Both the position numbers and the translations under genes were made by a program. Positions 23,211-34,660 of a stretch of DNA of 64,000 nucleotides are shown here, piece by piece. A model generated the notes under the pieces. That model did not search any database. It had not been told where the DNA came from and was given only the letters and a program-made list of their open reading frames with translations. The stretch is taken from assembly GCF_004210375.1 (NCBI RefSeq), contig NC_134834.1, positions 137,177,009 to 137,241,008 of the forward strand. The letters are read 5' to 3'. Position 1 is the stretch's first letter. Every line of letters begins with the position of its first letter. Source of the DNA: Tachypleus tridentatus. Taxonomy: Eukaryota > Arthropoda > Merostomata > Xiphosura > Limulidae.

Positions 23211-24772
23211 CTGCTGGCCAAAATCTTAAGGCCAATGAACATAAAGAAAAAATGTGCATTTTGCGTTGTTAAACTCAACTACTTATTTGAGTAGAGCTTC
23301 GAAAGATGAAAATAAGTAAAGGGAAAATAAAAATAAAAAACGTTTTAGCATTTAACAGGGAAAATGTAAACACTATGAAATTAGCCTAAATACTAACTGG
23401 TCAAAAATTTAAGACCATACCAAAAATAAGTCCTAAACAGGGTAGGAAATGCCCAACAAGAGGTCTCAGTAGTGAGTTGCACGGCTGTAATTGTCAATAA
23501 CTTCAAACATTCGCTTTGACATGGTCGATATAAGCGTTTGCACAAGACTGGCTGGAATGTTATTCCAAGTGGTGAAGATGACTTCACGAAGATCATGCAC
23601 TGTTTGGAATTAACGTTCATTTCTATAGACTTCCCTTGCCATCCACCCCAAACATTTTCAATGGGGTTCAGTTCAGGCGAGCACACTGGATTGTCCAAAA
23701 GAATCACGTTATTCGCCATGAAAAAGTCTCTTGTCCTGCGGGCATTGTGGATTGCAGCGTTGTCCTGCTGAAAGATCCAGTCATTTCCACACAAGCGAGT
23801 GCCTTCAGTCAATGAGGATGCTCTCTCCAACATGCCAATGTACCCAGTTGCTGTTTGACGCCCCTATTTAACCTGAAGCTCCATTGTTCCATGGAAGGAG
23901 AAAGCACCCCAGATCATGGTGGAGCCTCCTCCACTGTGTCGTGTAGAAACTGTCTCCGGTGGGATATCCTTATCGAGCCAGTAATGTTGGAAGCCATCTG
24001 GACCATCTAGGTTAATTTTTTCTCATCAGAGAACAAAACCTTCGTCCACTTTTCTATGTCCCATGTTTGGTGCTTCTCAGCAAATTTAACAGAGCTGTTT
24101 CGTGGTGTGGAAGAAGGCGTGGCCTTTGAAGATGTTTACAGTTTTGAAAGCCTTTCTTTCTTAGATGCCGTCTTATTGTTCTTGAGCTGCATTCTGCGCT
24201 CGTGAGGGCCTTAATCTGATTCGACGATCCGCTGGTGTCTTGCCAGACAACCGTTGAATTCTTCTGCTCAACGCCGGCGAAATATTCTCGTTCCATATCC
24301 CTTAAGTTCTTTTAAGAAATTTGCAACAGCAGTTTCACTACGCCCAATCTCACCAGTGATGGCATGTTGAGAGAGATCTTGCTTTTGCAGCTCGACAATT
24401 CTGCCACGTTCAAACTTTGTCAACCTTTTAGCCTTTGCCATCTTTTTACCCAATATAACGCAGGAAATGTCAGTGGGAGATGTTGACAATGCTAATGCTT
24501 GAACACAAATGACTAAATTTCGTTACGTGTTTACCGATTAACGCTTTGTTTCAGTATGGTCTTAAAATTTTGACCAGCTAGTATTTAGGTTAATTTCATT
24601 AATTTCATAATGCTCACATTTTCCCTATTAAATGCTAAAAAAGTTTTTATTTTATTTTCCCTTTTCTTATTTTAATCTTTCGAAGCTCTACTCAAATAAG
24701 TGGTGGGGTCTAACAACGCAAAATGCATATTTTTTTCTTTATATTCATTGGCCTTAAGATTTTGACCAGCAG
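23211..24772 (-). mobile_element. Tc1-like DNA transposon, second family, full length, inactive
   Basis: 1562 bp. Ends: 'CTGCTGGCCAAAATCTTAAG' on the left and its near-complement on the right. TA precedes the left end; the right flank reads TG, so one side of the TA duplication has mutated. Terminal inverted repeats of about 190-205 bp contain an inner copy of the end motif at 23397-23417 and 24556-24578, an IR/DR layout. It shares no obvious sequence with the Tc1 copy at 15789. Confidence 0.94.
23466..24441 (-). pseudogene. Tc1-like transposase pseudogene
   Basis: Start: ATG at 24441 (MAKAKRLTKFERG). The helix-turn-helix has the phrases SQHAITGEIGRSETAV and SSRTIRRHLRKKGF. The first catalytic Asp is in FSDEKK (about 24015-24030), directly followed by a frameshift in a T-rich run. 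The second Asp is in FQQDNAAIHNA. The third residue is the Glu of SPELNPIENVWG, exactly 34 residues later, so the DD34E triad is complete. Further frame breaks lie near 24290, 23830 and 23630. The last frame ends at a TGA near 23466-23468. The enzyme would perform cut-and-paste transposition at TA, but this copy cannot encode a continuous protein. Confidence 0.92.
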
Positions 24773-25204
24773 TGAATATGAAACATTAGTATGTGTTGTT
24801 ACATATACACAGCAGTGTATATAACACTGCGTTTTCCGGATTGATATTGCTGAGAACGTTTTTGTTTTTACCATTGAGTAAAAATCGTAGTTAAAAAACA
24901 GTTATAATGTATCATAGTATACAATACTTGAGAAAAACAGAAGTAATTAGCTGTAAATTAAATTTAAAGTTGATTCATACAATTCTTTGTGTTATTCACG
25001 CCTTTTTATGTATTATAAAACATATAAAATAAGCTTGCAAAATAGTGAAATTTTATATTTGAAAAAAAATTTACAAGTAGTGAAGTTTAATATTCTTTTG
25101 CTGCACCGACGTTAACCAGTGAACCATTGATTGGATTATGGAATTATAATACTAAAACCCAAAACTGGATTACCCGTCACAGACAGAACGAAGATAGACT
25201 CCTG
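24773..25204. other. AT-rich DNA, nothing recognised
   Basis: The first 80 bp may continue the host repeat of 22871-23210. The rest shows nothing recognisable. Confidence 0.35.
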
Positions 25205-25306
25205 TGCAGTTTTGCGCTAAAACTAACCGAACAAGCGAAGGTCATGCCTATCCACTAGGTTTAAAACCATCGAAACAAACGAGATTCATGCCTATCCATC
25301 AGGTTT
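25205..25306 (+). repeat. Small tandem duplication, unit about 48 bp
   Basis: 'TCATGCCTATCCA' with 'AGGTTT' occurs at 25231-25262 and 25277-25305, each preceded by an 'aaanc-gaacaancga' phrase. Confidence 0.6.
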
Positions 25307-25686
25307 TCTTGTATTTTAAGTTGAAAGGATACGAGGCTTACTAGCCGATTTAAAATAAAATCTACACTTACGAGCTTTATTATTGTGGCTTCAAATATGT
25401 ATGTTGACATTTAAAACATTAGTGTGAGAAAGCGGTTTTAAAGGTTCGTGATACGTTAGTATATTGTTGGTCTACGGTTTATAATATTAAGGATAATGGG
25501 AGTGACTTGTTTACATTCGAATGGTAGCTAGTTACGTGTACCATTCTTTGTCTGTTTATTTTTGCAAGATTGAAACTGTAAACTGGTTTTGATTGTCTTT
25601 GTTTATGTAGAAAGTTTTCTGCTGAAGTACCTGTAAAGTTCTTTCAATTTCTCCTACATATACGTCTCCACATACATTACGCCTGA
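25307..25686 (+). repeat. Possible ancient duplicate of 26820-27135
   Basis: Shared order of phrases: 'gctttattatt', 'gatacgtta/gataacctat' and, at the right, 'tgtctgttt...aagattgaaact'. Similarity looks like 60-70 per cent by eye and needs an alignment. No gene is visible. Confidence 0.35.
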
Positions 25687-25960
25687 TTTGTTTGTTTTGA
25701 ATTTCGCACAAAGCTACTCGAGGGCTATCTGTGCTAGTCGTCCCTAAGTTAGCAGTATAAGACTAGAGGGAAGGCAGCTAGTCATCACCACCCACCGCCA
25801 ACTCTTGGGCTACTCTTTTACCAACGAATAGTTGGATTGACTGTCACTTTATAACACTCCCACGGCTGAAATGGCGAGCATGTTTGGTGTGACGGGGATT
25901 CGAACCCGCGACTCGCAGATTACGAGTCAAGTGCCTTAACCACCTGGCCATGCAGGGCCT
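25687..25960 (-). mobile_element. SINE family 1 copy
   Basis: Well-preserved full-length minus-strand copy: tail complement 'TTTCGCACAAAGCTACTCG', body, box-B complement 'GGGGATTCGAACCCGCGACT', head complement ending 'GCCATGCAGGGCC'. Confidence 0.95.
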
Positions 25961-26087
25961 GGGAGTTTGTTTCTCTTTAGTTTCAAAACATTCATAAGGT
26001 TTATATCAATTTCTATGTAAACTGCTTGGTGAGCTATTGGAATGGCTTTTTGTAGTTGTGTTACAGTGCAGTTAGAGCTGTGTGTTT

Positions 26088-26195
26088 TTTTCTTATAGCA
26101 AAGCTACATCGGGCTATCTGTTATGTCCACCGAAGGGAATCTAACCCTCAATTTTATTGTTGTAAATCTAAAGTCTTTCCGCTATCCCAGCTGGG
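26088..26195 (-). mobile_element. SINE family 3 copy
   Basis: Third tRNA-derived family: tail complement 'CTTATAGCAAAGCTACATCG', then 'GGCTATCTGTTATGTCCACC', then box-B-like complement 'GGGAATCTAACCC', then 'TTGTAAATCTAAAGTCTTTC' (anticodon arm complement) and 'CTATCCCAGCTGGG' at the head. Confidence 0.7.
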
Positions 26196-27137
26196 AACAG
26201 AGAGAGCAGATAACTAATATAGCTGATAGTTCTTTTATGAGACAACTGACATGCGTTGGTTTCTTCAGTTTGTACCATAAACGTTGTAGCGTTAAGTCAG
26301 TTTTAGAACTATTGGTCTGTTATTTTTTTATTGTCCTTGAGTATTTCTATTGTTTTTTGTGATATTGTTTTTGACGGTAATTCGAATTTATAATATTTCG
26401 TAGGATGGTTTTAAGATAATGACGTTTAGTACTAACAGTCTTCGGGTTTCTTTGTAGACAGACTGGTAGTCGAACGAGACGGTTGATTCTTGTAGTAAAA
26501 AGCATATTTGTTTTTCTGTCCTGACCAAATTATTTTGTTTTCTTCTACAAGATGTGTTGCTGTAGCACTCAATAGACTGACAGAAATATTTTGTTGTTTT
26601 TTCAGAATTTGTAGTTCTTACTGGAAAGCGATTTAGACATTTTGACAATAAAATTAGGGGGAAAAAAACGAAGCTTACTCTTCGAAAAAGATAAAAGACC
26701 GTTTTTATTCCAGAATAAAAACTGTTTGGTTTGAAAAGATATGCTAACCTCTTAAAGTGTTGTTGGCGTTATATTGCTGAAAGTTTTAACATACTTGAAA
26801 CAATATTTTCATTGTCCCAGTAAAGTTTGAGTTGAAAGTTGACAAAATCACTTGCCGAATTAAACTAAAACTGCGGTTTTTCGTGCTTTATTATTCTGAC
26901 TGCAAATACATAGAATGGACTGTAGAATATTAACATCGAAAATAATTTTAAAAGTATGTGATAACCTATCATATGCAAGTGTACACGTTATGATATTTAA
27001 GGTGCTGAATGTGAAGTGTGTGCTTCAGTGGAAATGCACAATTCGTTGTTTAGTTCTGGACTTTTGTCGTTGATGAGTATAGTTTCTATATATGATCTTT
27101 CCTTAATGTCTGTTTTGTAAGATTGAAACTATATATA
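26196..27137. other. AT-rich DNA, nothing firm recognised
   Basis: Contains the possible partner (26820-27135) of the duplicate at 25307-25686. Small frames near 26123 and 26388 show no domain. Confidence 0.35.
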
Positions 27138-27229
27138 AAAGGGCGAGCATGTTTGGTGTGACAGGTATTCGAACCCGCGACCCTGAGATTACGAGTCGAG
27201 TGCCTTAACCACCTGGCCATGCCGAGCCT
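27138..27229 (-). mobile_element. SINE family 1 fragment: tRNA-like head only
   Basis: Only the head region remains: complement of box B 'GGTATTCGAACCCGCGACCC', anticodon arm 'GAGATTACGAGTCGAGTGCC' and box A. The body and tail are missing. It could mislead a tRNA finder. Confidence 0.9.
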
Positions 27230-27377
27230 CCATATTAAGTTCTGTATTGTAGTGGATTGTATTTCAAAAGTCTGAATAATTATAGATTATATTTCGTATC
27301 TTACTATAAAATAAGATTATACCGTCATTCCAAATGCATTTTCTGTTTGAAGTGCCCCCTAGTGTAACATCGTTATG

Positions 27378-27478
27378 TTTGTTGACTTACAACGCTAGAA
27401 ACCGGATTTCGATACCCGTGGTGAGCAGAGGATAGATAACTCTTTATGTGGCTTTGTGCTTAGCTACAAACGAACAAA
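27378..27478 (+). mobile_element. SINE family 2 copy, 5' truncated
   Basis: Starts at the anticodon arm 'GACTTACAACGCTAG', then 'GGATTTCGATACCCGTGGTG' and the shared tail 'GTGGCTTTGTGCTTAGCTAC', ending 'AAACGAACAAA'. Confidence 0.8.
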
Positions 27479-27612
27479 TTGATAATTCACTTAATATAAC
27501 ACTGTTATTCTGATTGTAATTCATGTGAATATCTTTAATTTGTTTTTTAATATGCAAAGATAAGGTTTGTTTAGTTCATTGAAATTGCTTATGGCATCTA
27601 TACTTTTGAAGT

Positions 27613-27725
27613 TATAAACTAGAGGGAAAGAAGCTAGTCAACATTACCCACAGACAACTCTTACGCTACTCTTGACCAACGAGATTCGAACCCGCCGACC
27701 TACAGATGGCGAGTCGATTACCCTT
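27613..27725 (-). mobile_element. SINE family 1 fragment with internal deletion
   Basis: Body phrase 'AACTAGAGGGAAAGAAGCTA' and 'CAACTCTTACGCTACTC' run directly into the head complement 'GAGATTCGAACCCGCCGACC'. The 90 or so bases normally between are gone. Confidence 0.8.
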
Positions 27726-30626
27726 TTCATTAGGATGAAAACAAGAAATATCTCATGCCCAATTGATACTTATAGTTTTCAGCTGTTATTAGCACTCGTT
27801 AGATTATATAGTTGGATGAAACTTTTCACGCATTGCCTTACATCGTTCCGTTTATGACAGCTTCTAACATCGAGCTGAATAAGTTGAAAAACACCCAACA
27901 ATGTTCAAAGCGACAATTTTCAAATGTCTATGTTATGTTTTGTTACCACATAACAGTCTTCATAGTTTAATTCACTTTTTTTTTAATGAATTAGTACAAA
28001 TTCTACAACAATATGATACATCTCATACCACAAAGCGCTGGTACAACTATGTTGAAGGTTATAAATAGAATACATTTAAGCAAGGAAATATAAGAATTGT
28101 AATGTATATCTATATGGATTATGTGATAATTTTGTGTTATTTGTTTGGTTAAAAAGTCCTTACTGATGCTTATCATAGACAGATGAAAATACACCTGCTG
28201 CTTTAGTTTTATTTCTGCCTTTGTTCAAAGTATTGTTATCTATAGACATTCAATGTGGCACCTTTTATTTCCGTTTCGGTTCGTCTTCACATAACTACAG
28301 GTATTAATAGACAATTGACGTTGCTTTTCTCTGCTCCTGTTCTGCTTCTATTAAAAGCAAGTGTATTGTAATTAGAACATCAGTGAATGACAACAGTACG
28401 CTAATACTCTTCAGAAACGGCTTAAAAATGAAAGTTTTTACTTTTTATGTAATATTACGAAATTTTGGCGGTGTTTAATCTGGTTTGCTTATGATAATTA
28501 TATTCTTTCACACATAATACTAAGTGCCAAGTAATAACGTAGTCAAAATGTTCGCCGCCGTCCAGAAATCAATAAATCAATAATTCGTCCTTGGACAGAC
28601 CTATGGCTGAAAGATTAGCAAGAAGGGTGAAAGAATTTCAGTTTACGTATTTCTGATGCTTTAATGTCACCACAAGATTGTTAAGAAACCTTTGTAGGAT
28701 AAAGACAAACTATTAAGTGTAAAGAAAAGCTGTATATAACTATCAAAAGTTCAGAATGGCATGTACAGGTTTGGATCATTATGGTGAAGTTTTTAATATT
28801 ATTTTATTAAACCTGAAAATAATAATAAAAAGAAACTTAATCAACTAATTCTCTGACTTTATTGTACTTCTCTGGGGTTAATTACTGATGCAAGCAAACA
28901 TCAGTGTTTCTAAAGTTTTTCAAATATAATCTCTTTCATTTTACAGTTAGTCCAAAAAACTACGTATTGTCAAAGGCAATTAAACATTGACACAAATTAC
29001 TCACTAGTTTACAAAGTATTTAGAGCAATTGCCATTAAACATCAAAATTATCCCAGCTCGATTTCAAGTTCATTTATTAATTTTTAAGTAAATCTTTTGA
29101 ACATCTGATCGTATTTAAGTCTATTTAAAAGTACTATTTCTACTTCACCATAGATACGTTTATAAAACGCATAAAGGACGAATCCAGTTAAATTTCAGTA
29201 CATTATCATGAATCAAGTTAGGGGGTTCATAATATGGATTCCTCATTTTTCTTTTATTTATTACTTGATATTGTTCCGACAGCTTGCAGCAAAAATGGCT
29301 GTGAGTATTGTGATAAAACCTGGGTAATATTACTAAACGAATCATTGTTCATTGTGTATGGTAATTTTAAGTTTATTTGACTACCTAGTAAATAACAGCG
29401 GCTATATAACTGTGAATACCCACTTGTTTTATTGTAGTCTGTAACTGATATGGAACTTCATAGTTTGTATACGTGCACACAAATGTCTAGGCTGACTCCC
29501 ACAACAGAAATCTATAAGCATAGTTTAAAAGATAACATAAAGGCCAGTTTCTAGCATAAGATCGGCAGTCACGGTGATGGTTGATGGTACGTGTAGAATT
29601 ATAGCCAACTCTGTGTTACTGCGAATTTAATAGATACTGAAGATGGAGTAGCCATCCTTGAAGCTGATTAAAAGAAGTAGCTAAAATCGCGCAAGCAGGA
29701 GATGGAAAAATTGATGTCGATTCTAGATTAAAGTGAGGAAAAAATTTTGTAGCTATATGCTTTATATAGAAAATATTCAATTTCAAATAACGTATGAAAC
29801 AGTGACGGCCCACTAGAGTTTAGGTTTGTCACAATGGAAGGGGATCGGAGAAGTGTCAGAACTGGAGGAGTAAAGGATATATTAAAATAATATATTCATA
29901 ACTGTTAATTATCACGTTTTAGACTTTGTAAAGTATGTAGAATATCGCTCTAGAAAGGAAATTTGTGGAGCTGCACCAAAACAGTGATTGACTTTACTAT
30001 GAGTGGCGAACAGGAGGAGGAAGATAGGTTTGTGTAATGAGTAAATGTTGTCGTAAAAAAACAAAAGAAACTTAAGGTATGAAATACAGCGTTACCATTA
30101 TCAAATACAGCGTAACCATTATATCTTCAGGCTACAAATCTCCATTTTGATTTTACCTAAAAGTTGTAATATTTAAGAGAGTCAAAATAGGGAATTGTAG
30201 CATGAGAAGTTAATGTAAGCATCACGTCTCAAATCTTATGACTGGATTTTCACTTTAAGCTACCTGGTTTGTTTCTGTAATTTTGATGATCCCCATTACA
30301 CCTTTTTAAATTAACAAATTTTAATTATTATTACGTGTTATACTCATTTGCAGAGAGGTCATATTGCGTAATTTTAACTTCCAAAATGCACACACTTTGT
30401 GCCCATTTCCTTAATTTAATAGTGAATAACTATTATTTTTAAAGCTTTTTATAATACACCTAATGCACTATTGTACTGGTGATTATGCTCAAGTCTTGCC
30501 ATATATTTTCGTCTAATTAATTTCTGTTGTTTTTGGAGTAATAGAATTGTTTACACGCCATATTCCGTGCAAGTTGGAACATTTCAGAAAAAAAAGAAAT
30601 AGAGTTCTTTCTTTCGTGTTTCATAG
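27726..30626. other. AT-rich DNA without recognised features (2.9 kb)
   Basis: This is the longest stretch in the window without an identifiable transposon or clear array. All frames are short and show no domain. If the window is intronic, this is ordinary intron-like sequence. Confidence 0.4.
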
Positions 30627-30814
30627 AACAACACGGAGACTGTGCTAGCTGACTACCGAATGTGAGGTTACCTAACAACACGGAGACTGTGCTAGCTGAC
30701 TACCGAATGTGAGGTTACCTAACAACACGGAGACTGTGCTAGCTGACTACCGAATGTGAGGTTACCTAACAACACGGAGACTGTGCTAGCTGACTACCGA
30801 ATCTGAGGTTACCT
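30627..30814 (+). repeat. Recent 47-bp tandem repeat, four copies
   Basis: Units start at 30627, 30674, 30721 and 30768 ('AACAACACGGAGACTGTGCT' and 'GACTACCGAATGTGAGG'). The four copies are identical except for one base in the last (GAATCTGAGG). Confidence 0.97.
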
Positions 30815-31163
30815 TTTTGTTGCTAGAACACAAACTAGTTTTTGTTCATGAGAAATATTTTCCAACAATGAAGTATTACCTGTAGAAAGGAATTCTGATA
30901 ATAAACATTTATACGCTTTTTATATATTTGTTACTAACAACTTTTTGGCCTAGCTGAGCCTTGAAGTTAGTTTTCAAATTTCTACCTAATATCTTTGTCT
31001 TTCAAACATGTGTTACGTTTGGGAAACGCGAATTACTAACATCTTACTAATCTCATAGCGTAATTTATCAGTATAAGCTCCAATCTGCTTAGCCACTTTG
31101 TATACCAACACCAACAGTGAAGATGTATAAACAAGTCTATTAGTTCAACAGGTTTAAGCTTAA
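30815..31163. other. No feature recognised
   Basis: AT-rich interval with no gene or repeat seen. Confidence 0.4.
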
Positions 31164-31172
31164 GAGTCCAAA
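31164..31172 (+). repeat. Target-site duplication, left copy (9 bp)
   Basis: GAGTCCAAA is repeated at 31453-31461 across the SINE. Confidence 0.85.
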
Positions 31173-31452
31173 CGGCCCAGCATGGCAAAGCGTGTTGAGG
31201 CGTGCGACTCGTAATCTGAGGGTCGCGGGTTCGCATCCCCGTCGCGCCAAACATGCTCGCCCTTTCAGCCGTGGAGGCGTTATAATGTGACGGGTCAATC
31301 CCACTATTCGTTGTTAAAAGAGTAGCCGAAGAGTTGGCGGTGGGTGGTGATGACTAGCTGCCTTCTCTCTAGTCTTATACTGCTAAATTAGGGACGGCTA
31401 GCACAGATAGCCCTGGAGTAGCTTTGTGCGAAAAGTCAAAAAACAAACAAAC
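31173..31452 (+). mobile_element. SINE family 1 copy, well preserved
   Basis: Full-length plus-strand copy close to the family consensus. The head starts 'GGCCCAGCATGGCAAAGCGT', with anticodon arm 'CGACTCGTAATCTGAGGGTC' (loop reads CGT), box B 'GGGTTCGCATCCC', the body, and a tail ending 'AAAAAACAAACAAAC'. The tRNA-like part supplies box A and box B, an internal RNA polymerase III promoter. Confidence 0.97.
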
Positions 31453-31461
31453 GAGTCCAAA

Positions 31462-31998
31462 TATCGATAAATACAACTCCGAAATACAGTGTCTTCGGAG
31501 AAGGGATGGGGTGCTCATCGTGCACTTAAACACAAAAACTCAGAATGTGTGTTGTTACTCACAATCTTTACTTGAAACGACATTTTGTTCTTGTAGCAAG
31601 AGCACAATCTATAGAAAAATATTTTAGTTTCCCCAGAATTATGTTAGTTAAATATAACCATTGAACAAATAAGTCAAATGTAAATAAATACAAATAGAAA
31701 TTTAACAAAATGAACAGTAATGAATAATAGCAAGGTGTTGGTAAAAGATGAAACAAATAATATTCTCAAAATACAGTAAATTGCAAAAGAGAATGCTATT
31801 CAAAACAAAGTAAAGAAGTCGTGAAATACATGTATACTTAAAAAGAGATAGACACTTAACATATCATGAGATTTTTATACTAAAAGGATTATTGGAGCTT
31901 ACTAAATTGTGATCTCAATGTACACAGGATAGTAAGTTTCTGGGTAAATAGCTTTATTCACAACGAGAAAACCTTTTAAAATGAGGGGTTTCATTCTA
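31462..31998. other. AT-rich DNA, nothing recognised
   Basis: No gene or repeat is visible. Confidence 0.4.
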
Positions 31999-32068
31999 TT
32001 CGGTGGACTCACCAGATAGCTCGACGTGGCTTTGCTATACGAAAAAACACAGAAACACACTCAAAACC
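31999..32068 (+). mobile_element. SINE family 3 fragment: 3' part
   Basis: 'TTCGGTGGACTCACCAGATA' then 'GCTCGACGTGGCTTTGCTAT', ending in an 'AAAAACACAGAAACACAC' run. The head is missing. It defines the family 3 tail on the plus strand. Confidence 0.7.
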
Positions 32069-32632
32069 TTTACGAGTAACGTTTGGTCAAATAAGATCTA
32101 TTCTTTGGCTTGGTATATACAGTTCTACACATTGTGTAAATTAAAACGCTACTAATAACAATCTCTTATAATGTTTTCATGTACAAACATCGTCTCTAAA
32201 CATTGAACTCCCTCTTCCATAGTGGTGAAAATTAAGAAATTTGCAATGTATGTACCTCTTGTTTAGCCTACTAAGATTATCACAAGGTATCGTTGTCAAC
32301 TATTTTAGCCAAAATGTAAAGAAATAGCAGTTGTAAATTTTGAAAAGAAGAAAAAATAAACATAGGAAACTCAATATATTTACCTTCCCACGAGACAAAA
32401 ACATAATAAGAATTTGAAATCTTGCAATGCAAAAGAAGTAAACATACAATTCCACGTAATGAAAACAGTAAGAACAATTAACAAAATATAAATGGATAAT
32501 AATATTAAGAAAACCAAAGTATAATAAACAAAAAGTTAAAAAGGAATAATTAACGAAAAATGCATGCACAGAATGATGAAATAAAAACTTGTGTAAAGTT
32601 AGATGTTTACATAACAAGTAATTATGATTACA
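32069..32632. other. AT-rich DNA, nothing recognised
   Basis: Overlapping minus-strand frames (32280-32617) encode only hydrophobic low-complexity peptides and are likely chance. Confidence 0.4.
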
Positions 32633-33290
32633 TGAAGAAACTCTGGCTTGGTGCCAACATTGTAAAGCGAGCTACCAAATAATTTGGATTATTTATAGAA
32701 ACCCTACCTTGATGCCAACAATATAAAGCTAACTACAAAGTAATTTATATTACTTCTAGAAAACAAAGTTAAACCTAAAGGATGGAATGTTTCTTTAAGT
32801 TTAGATTACTTTGGAAACACGGACTTGTTGTTAATAAAGGAAAGTCAGCTACTAAATAATTTAAAATTCTTGTAGAAATACAGACTTTGGTGCCAACAGT
32901 GAAAAGTCACCTACCATGTCATTCGGATTAGTTGTAGAAACCCAAGTTTGGTGGTAGTAATGAAAAGAAAACTGTTAAATACTTGCAGAAAACAAGTTTA
33001 AGTATCAATAGTGGAAAGCTTACTTTAAGTTTAGATTACTAATAGAAAAACTGGTGTAGTGCTAACAAATGGAAAATATATTACCAACTAATTTAAGTCA
33101 ATTGAAGAAATCCAAAGTTGATACCATTAATGGAAATTATTCTGTCTAATTAATAATCTAGATTAGTTGTAGAAACATAGGTTGAATGCCAACAACCTAA
33201 AACCATCATAGCTGGATACCAAGAAAAATTCAGATTATTTGTAGAAACCCAGGCTCGGTGCCAGTAATGGAAAGCTAGCTTGTAGTTCAG
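32633..33290 (+). repeat. Decayed minisatellite, unit about 65-70 bp
   Basis: Variants of 'tagaaacccaggcttggtgc', 'caacaatggaaagctagcta' and 'ccaaataatttagattattt' recur about nine times in this order. Examples start near 32636, 32697, 32811, 32875, 32936, 33042, 33172 and 33241. Confidence 0.75.
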
Positions 33291-34360
33291 ATAAAACGCA
33301 TAGTGGGAAAGACCGCAACACGTGGAAAAATAATGGAATAACGAAAACGAAATTGTTCAAACTGGTAAACACATGCTTATGACAAAATCTTTACGTTTAT
33401 CTGCAATGTTTTTTTGGCAAAAGCCCTTTGTCAGGCAGTTTAAATCATTTTACATTAATAAAAAGCTTAGAATCGTTAAAGAGTCAGAATATAGACATTC
33501 TGTACATACTTTGTGAAGCACGTTAACAGATAAACTGCCTTATGTACTACCATCCATAGACTGTTAGAAAGGTGAGAAAACTATAAGTATTGGCTCTGTG
33601 TGATAATTATATATCTCTTGGAATGAACATTAAGGAAGTTTTCTATAATTTAAATATATTAATTAGGAAAAGTTAACTAATATTTAATAACACCCATCTA
33701 TTGTGGATATTATTTGAAGCCTGAAAGTACAATTTTTAAAATGTTTACACAGTTAACTAACAGTTTAATATTTGGGATAAGTGGACCTAAGTAGTATTTC
33801 TTTTTGTCCCATTTTCTCTGTTTTCTTAACTCGATTTAGCTGAAAACAAAAGAAGAATGGTTTGATATGAGGTGATACCTGAGCTAATGTATCGGTAAAT
33901 ATTACAAGCATCAAAGTTTTAATACAGTAGGTGCATATTTATCCATATCCATATTTCACTAAGTCCTAACTCTTTAATCATATAGACATGAAAATTAAAG
34001 TGTATTTTTAAAGTTTATCGTTTGGCTAGTTTCTTAACAAGAAATCTTATTGCCATAAATATTTTTTTTTTTATATTTTTATTAACATATATAGTTAGGC
34101 GATAGTTAGATAATAAATGGATATTGAATATGTTTTTATGGCATTCACTTATTAAATATTTTACAGTTAATTGTGACATTAGATAAAAAACATCATTCAA
34201 AAGTTGAATACAACTTTGTTTTTTTCAAAGATGTTGAGTTTAACAGTAAGATATTTATACTAACAGTTGAAACGTAGAGGTTTTACAAGCTACGTAAAAT
34301 GTTATAAAATATAAAAGTTTGTTCCAGCTCGGTAGAAATATTTTATATTGTTGAGATTTA
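33291..34360. other. AT-rich DNA, nothing recognised
   Basis: No gene or transposon is visible. Some phrases near 33680-33800 may be another very old tandem repeat. Confidence 0.35.
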
Positions 34361-34660
34361 ATGCTATTTTACTGTTATGTGTGGTTAATGGACACTGGAG
34401 TACAGAGTACTGCTCGAGGAACAGTGAATAATATTAAAATCATAAAAGTGTTTCAACAAAGGTTGAGATGCTGGCTGGCTGTAGGACATTTAAATGGCAC
34501 GTTGTGCACCATCTGTCTAAACAGGTGTTTCGAGTGTTTGTCAAAGTTTACGACAGAAGACGAGCGACATCTGTCAAGACGAAACTTGAAGGATCAAAAT
34601 CTCTGGGTATTATTTTCCGAACTGTTTTTTGTTTACATTTATGTGTATAAATAAACAAAT
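34361..34660 (+). other. Less AT-rich segment with overlapping open frames, unidentified
   Basis: A 97-codon frame (34361-34654) and a 60-codon frame (34468-34650) overlap in different phases. The longer one has a Cys-containing segment (CTICLNRCFEC) followed by a charged stretch, and AATAAA follows at 34650. No domain is recognised. It could be a terminal exon or a transposon fragment, or chance. Confidence 0.2.

Noticed and set aside
23538..23771. 77-codon plus-strand frame
   Set aside because: It is the antisense of the second Tc1 transposase pseudogene.
27138..27229. tRNA gene
   Set aside because: It has box A, box B and a CGT anticodon position, but the same head occurs in all family 1 SINEs and the acceptor ends do not pair convincingly.
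31036..31254. 72-codon minus-strand frame
   Set aside because: It crosses the boundary of a SINE and uses its tRNA-like head as coding sequence.
31173..31260. tRNA gene at the head of a SINE
   Set aside because: It continues without a break into the SINE body and tail and lies between the SINE's target duplications.
32280..32617. Overlapping minus-strand frames rich in Phe, Leu and Tyr
   Set aside because: The composition follows from AT-rich DNA, and no domain or conserved pattern is visible.
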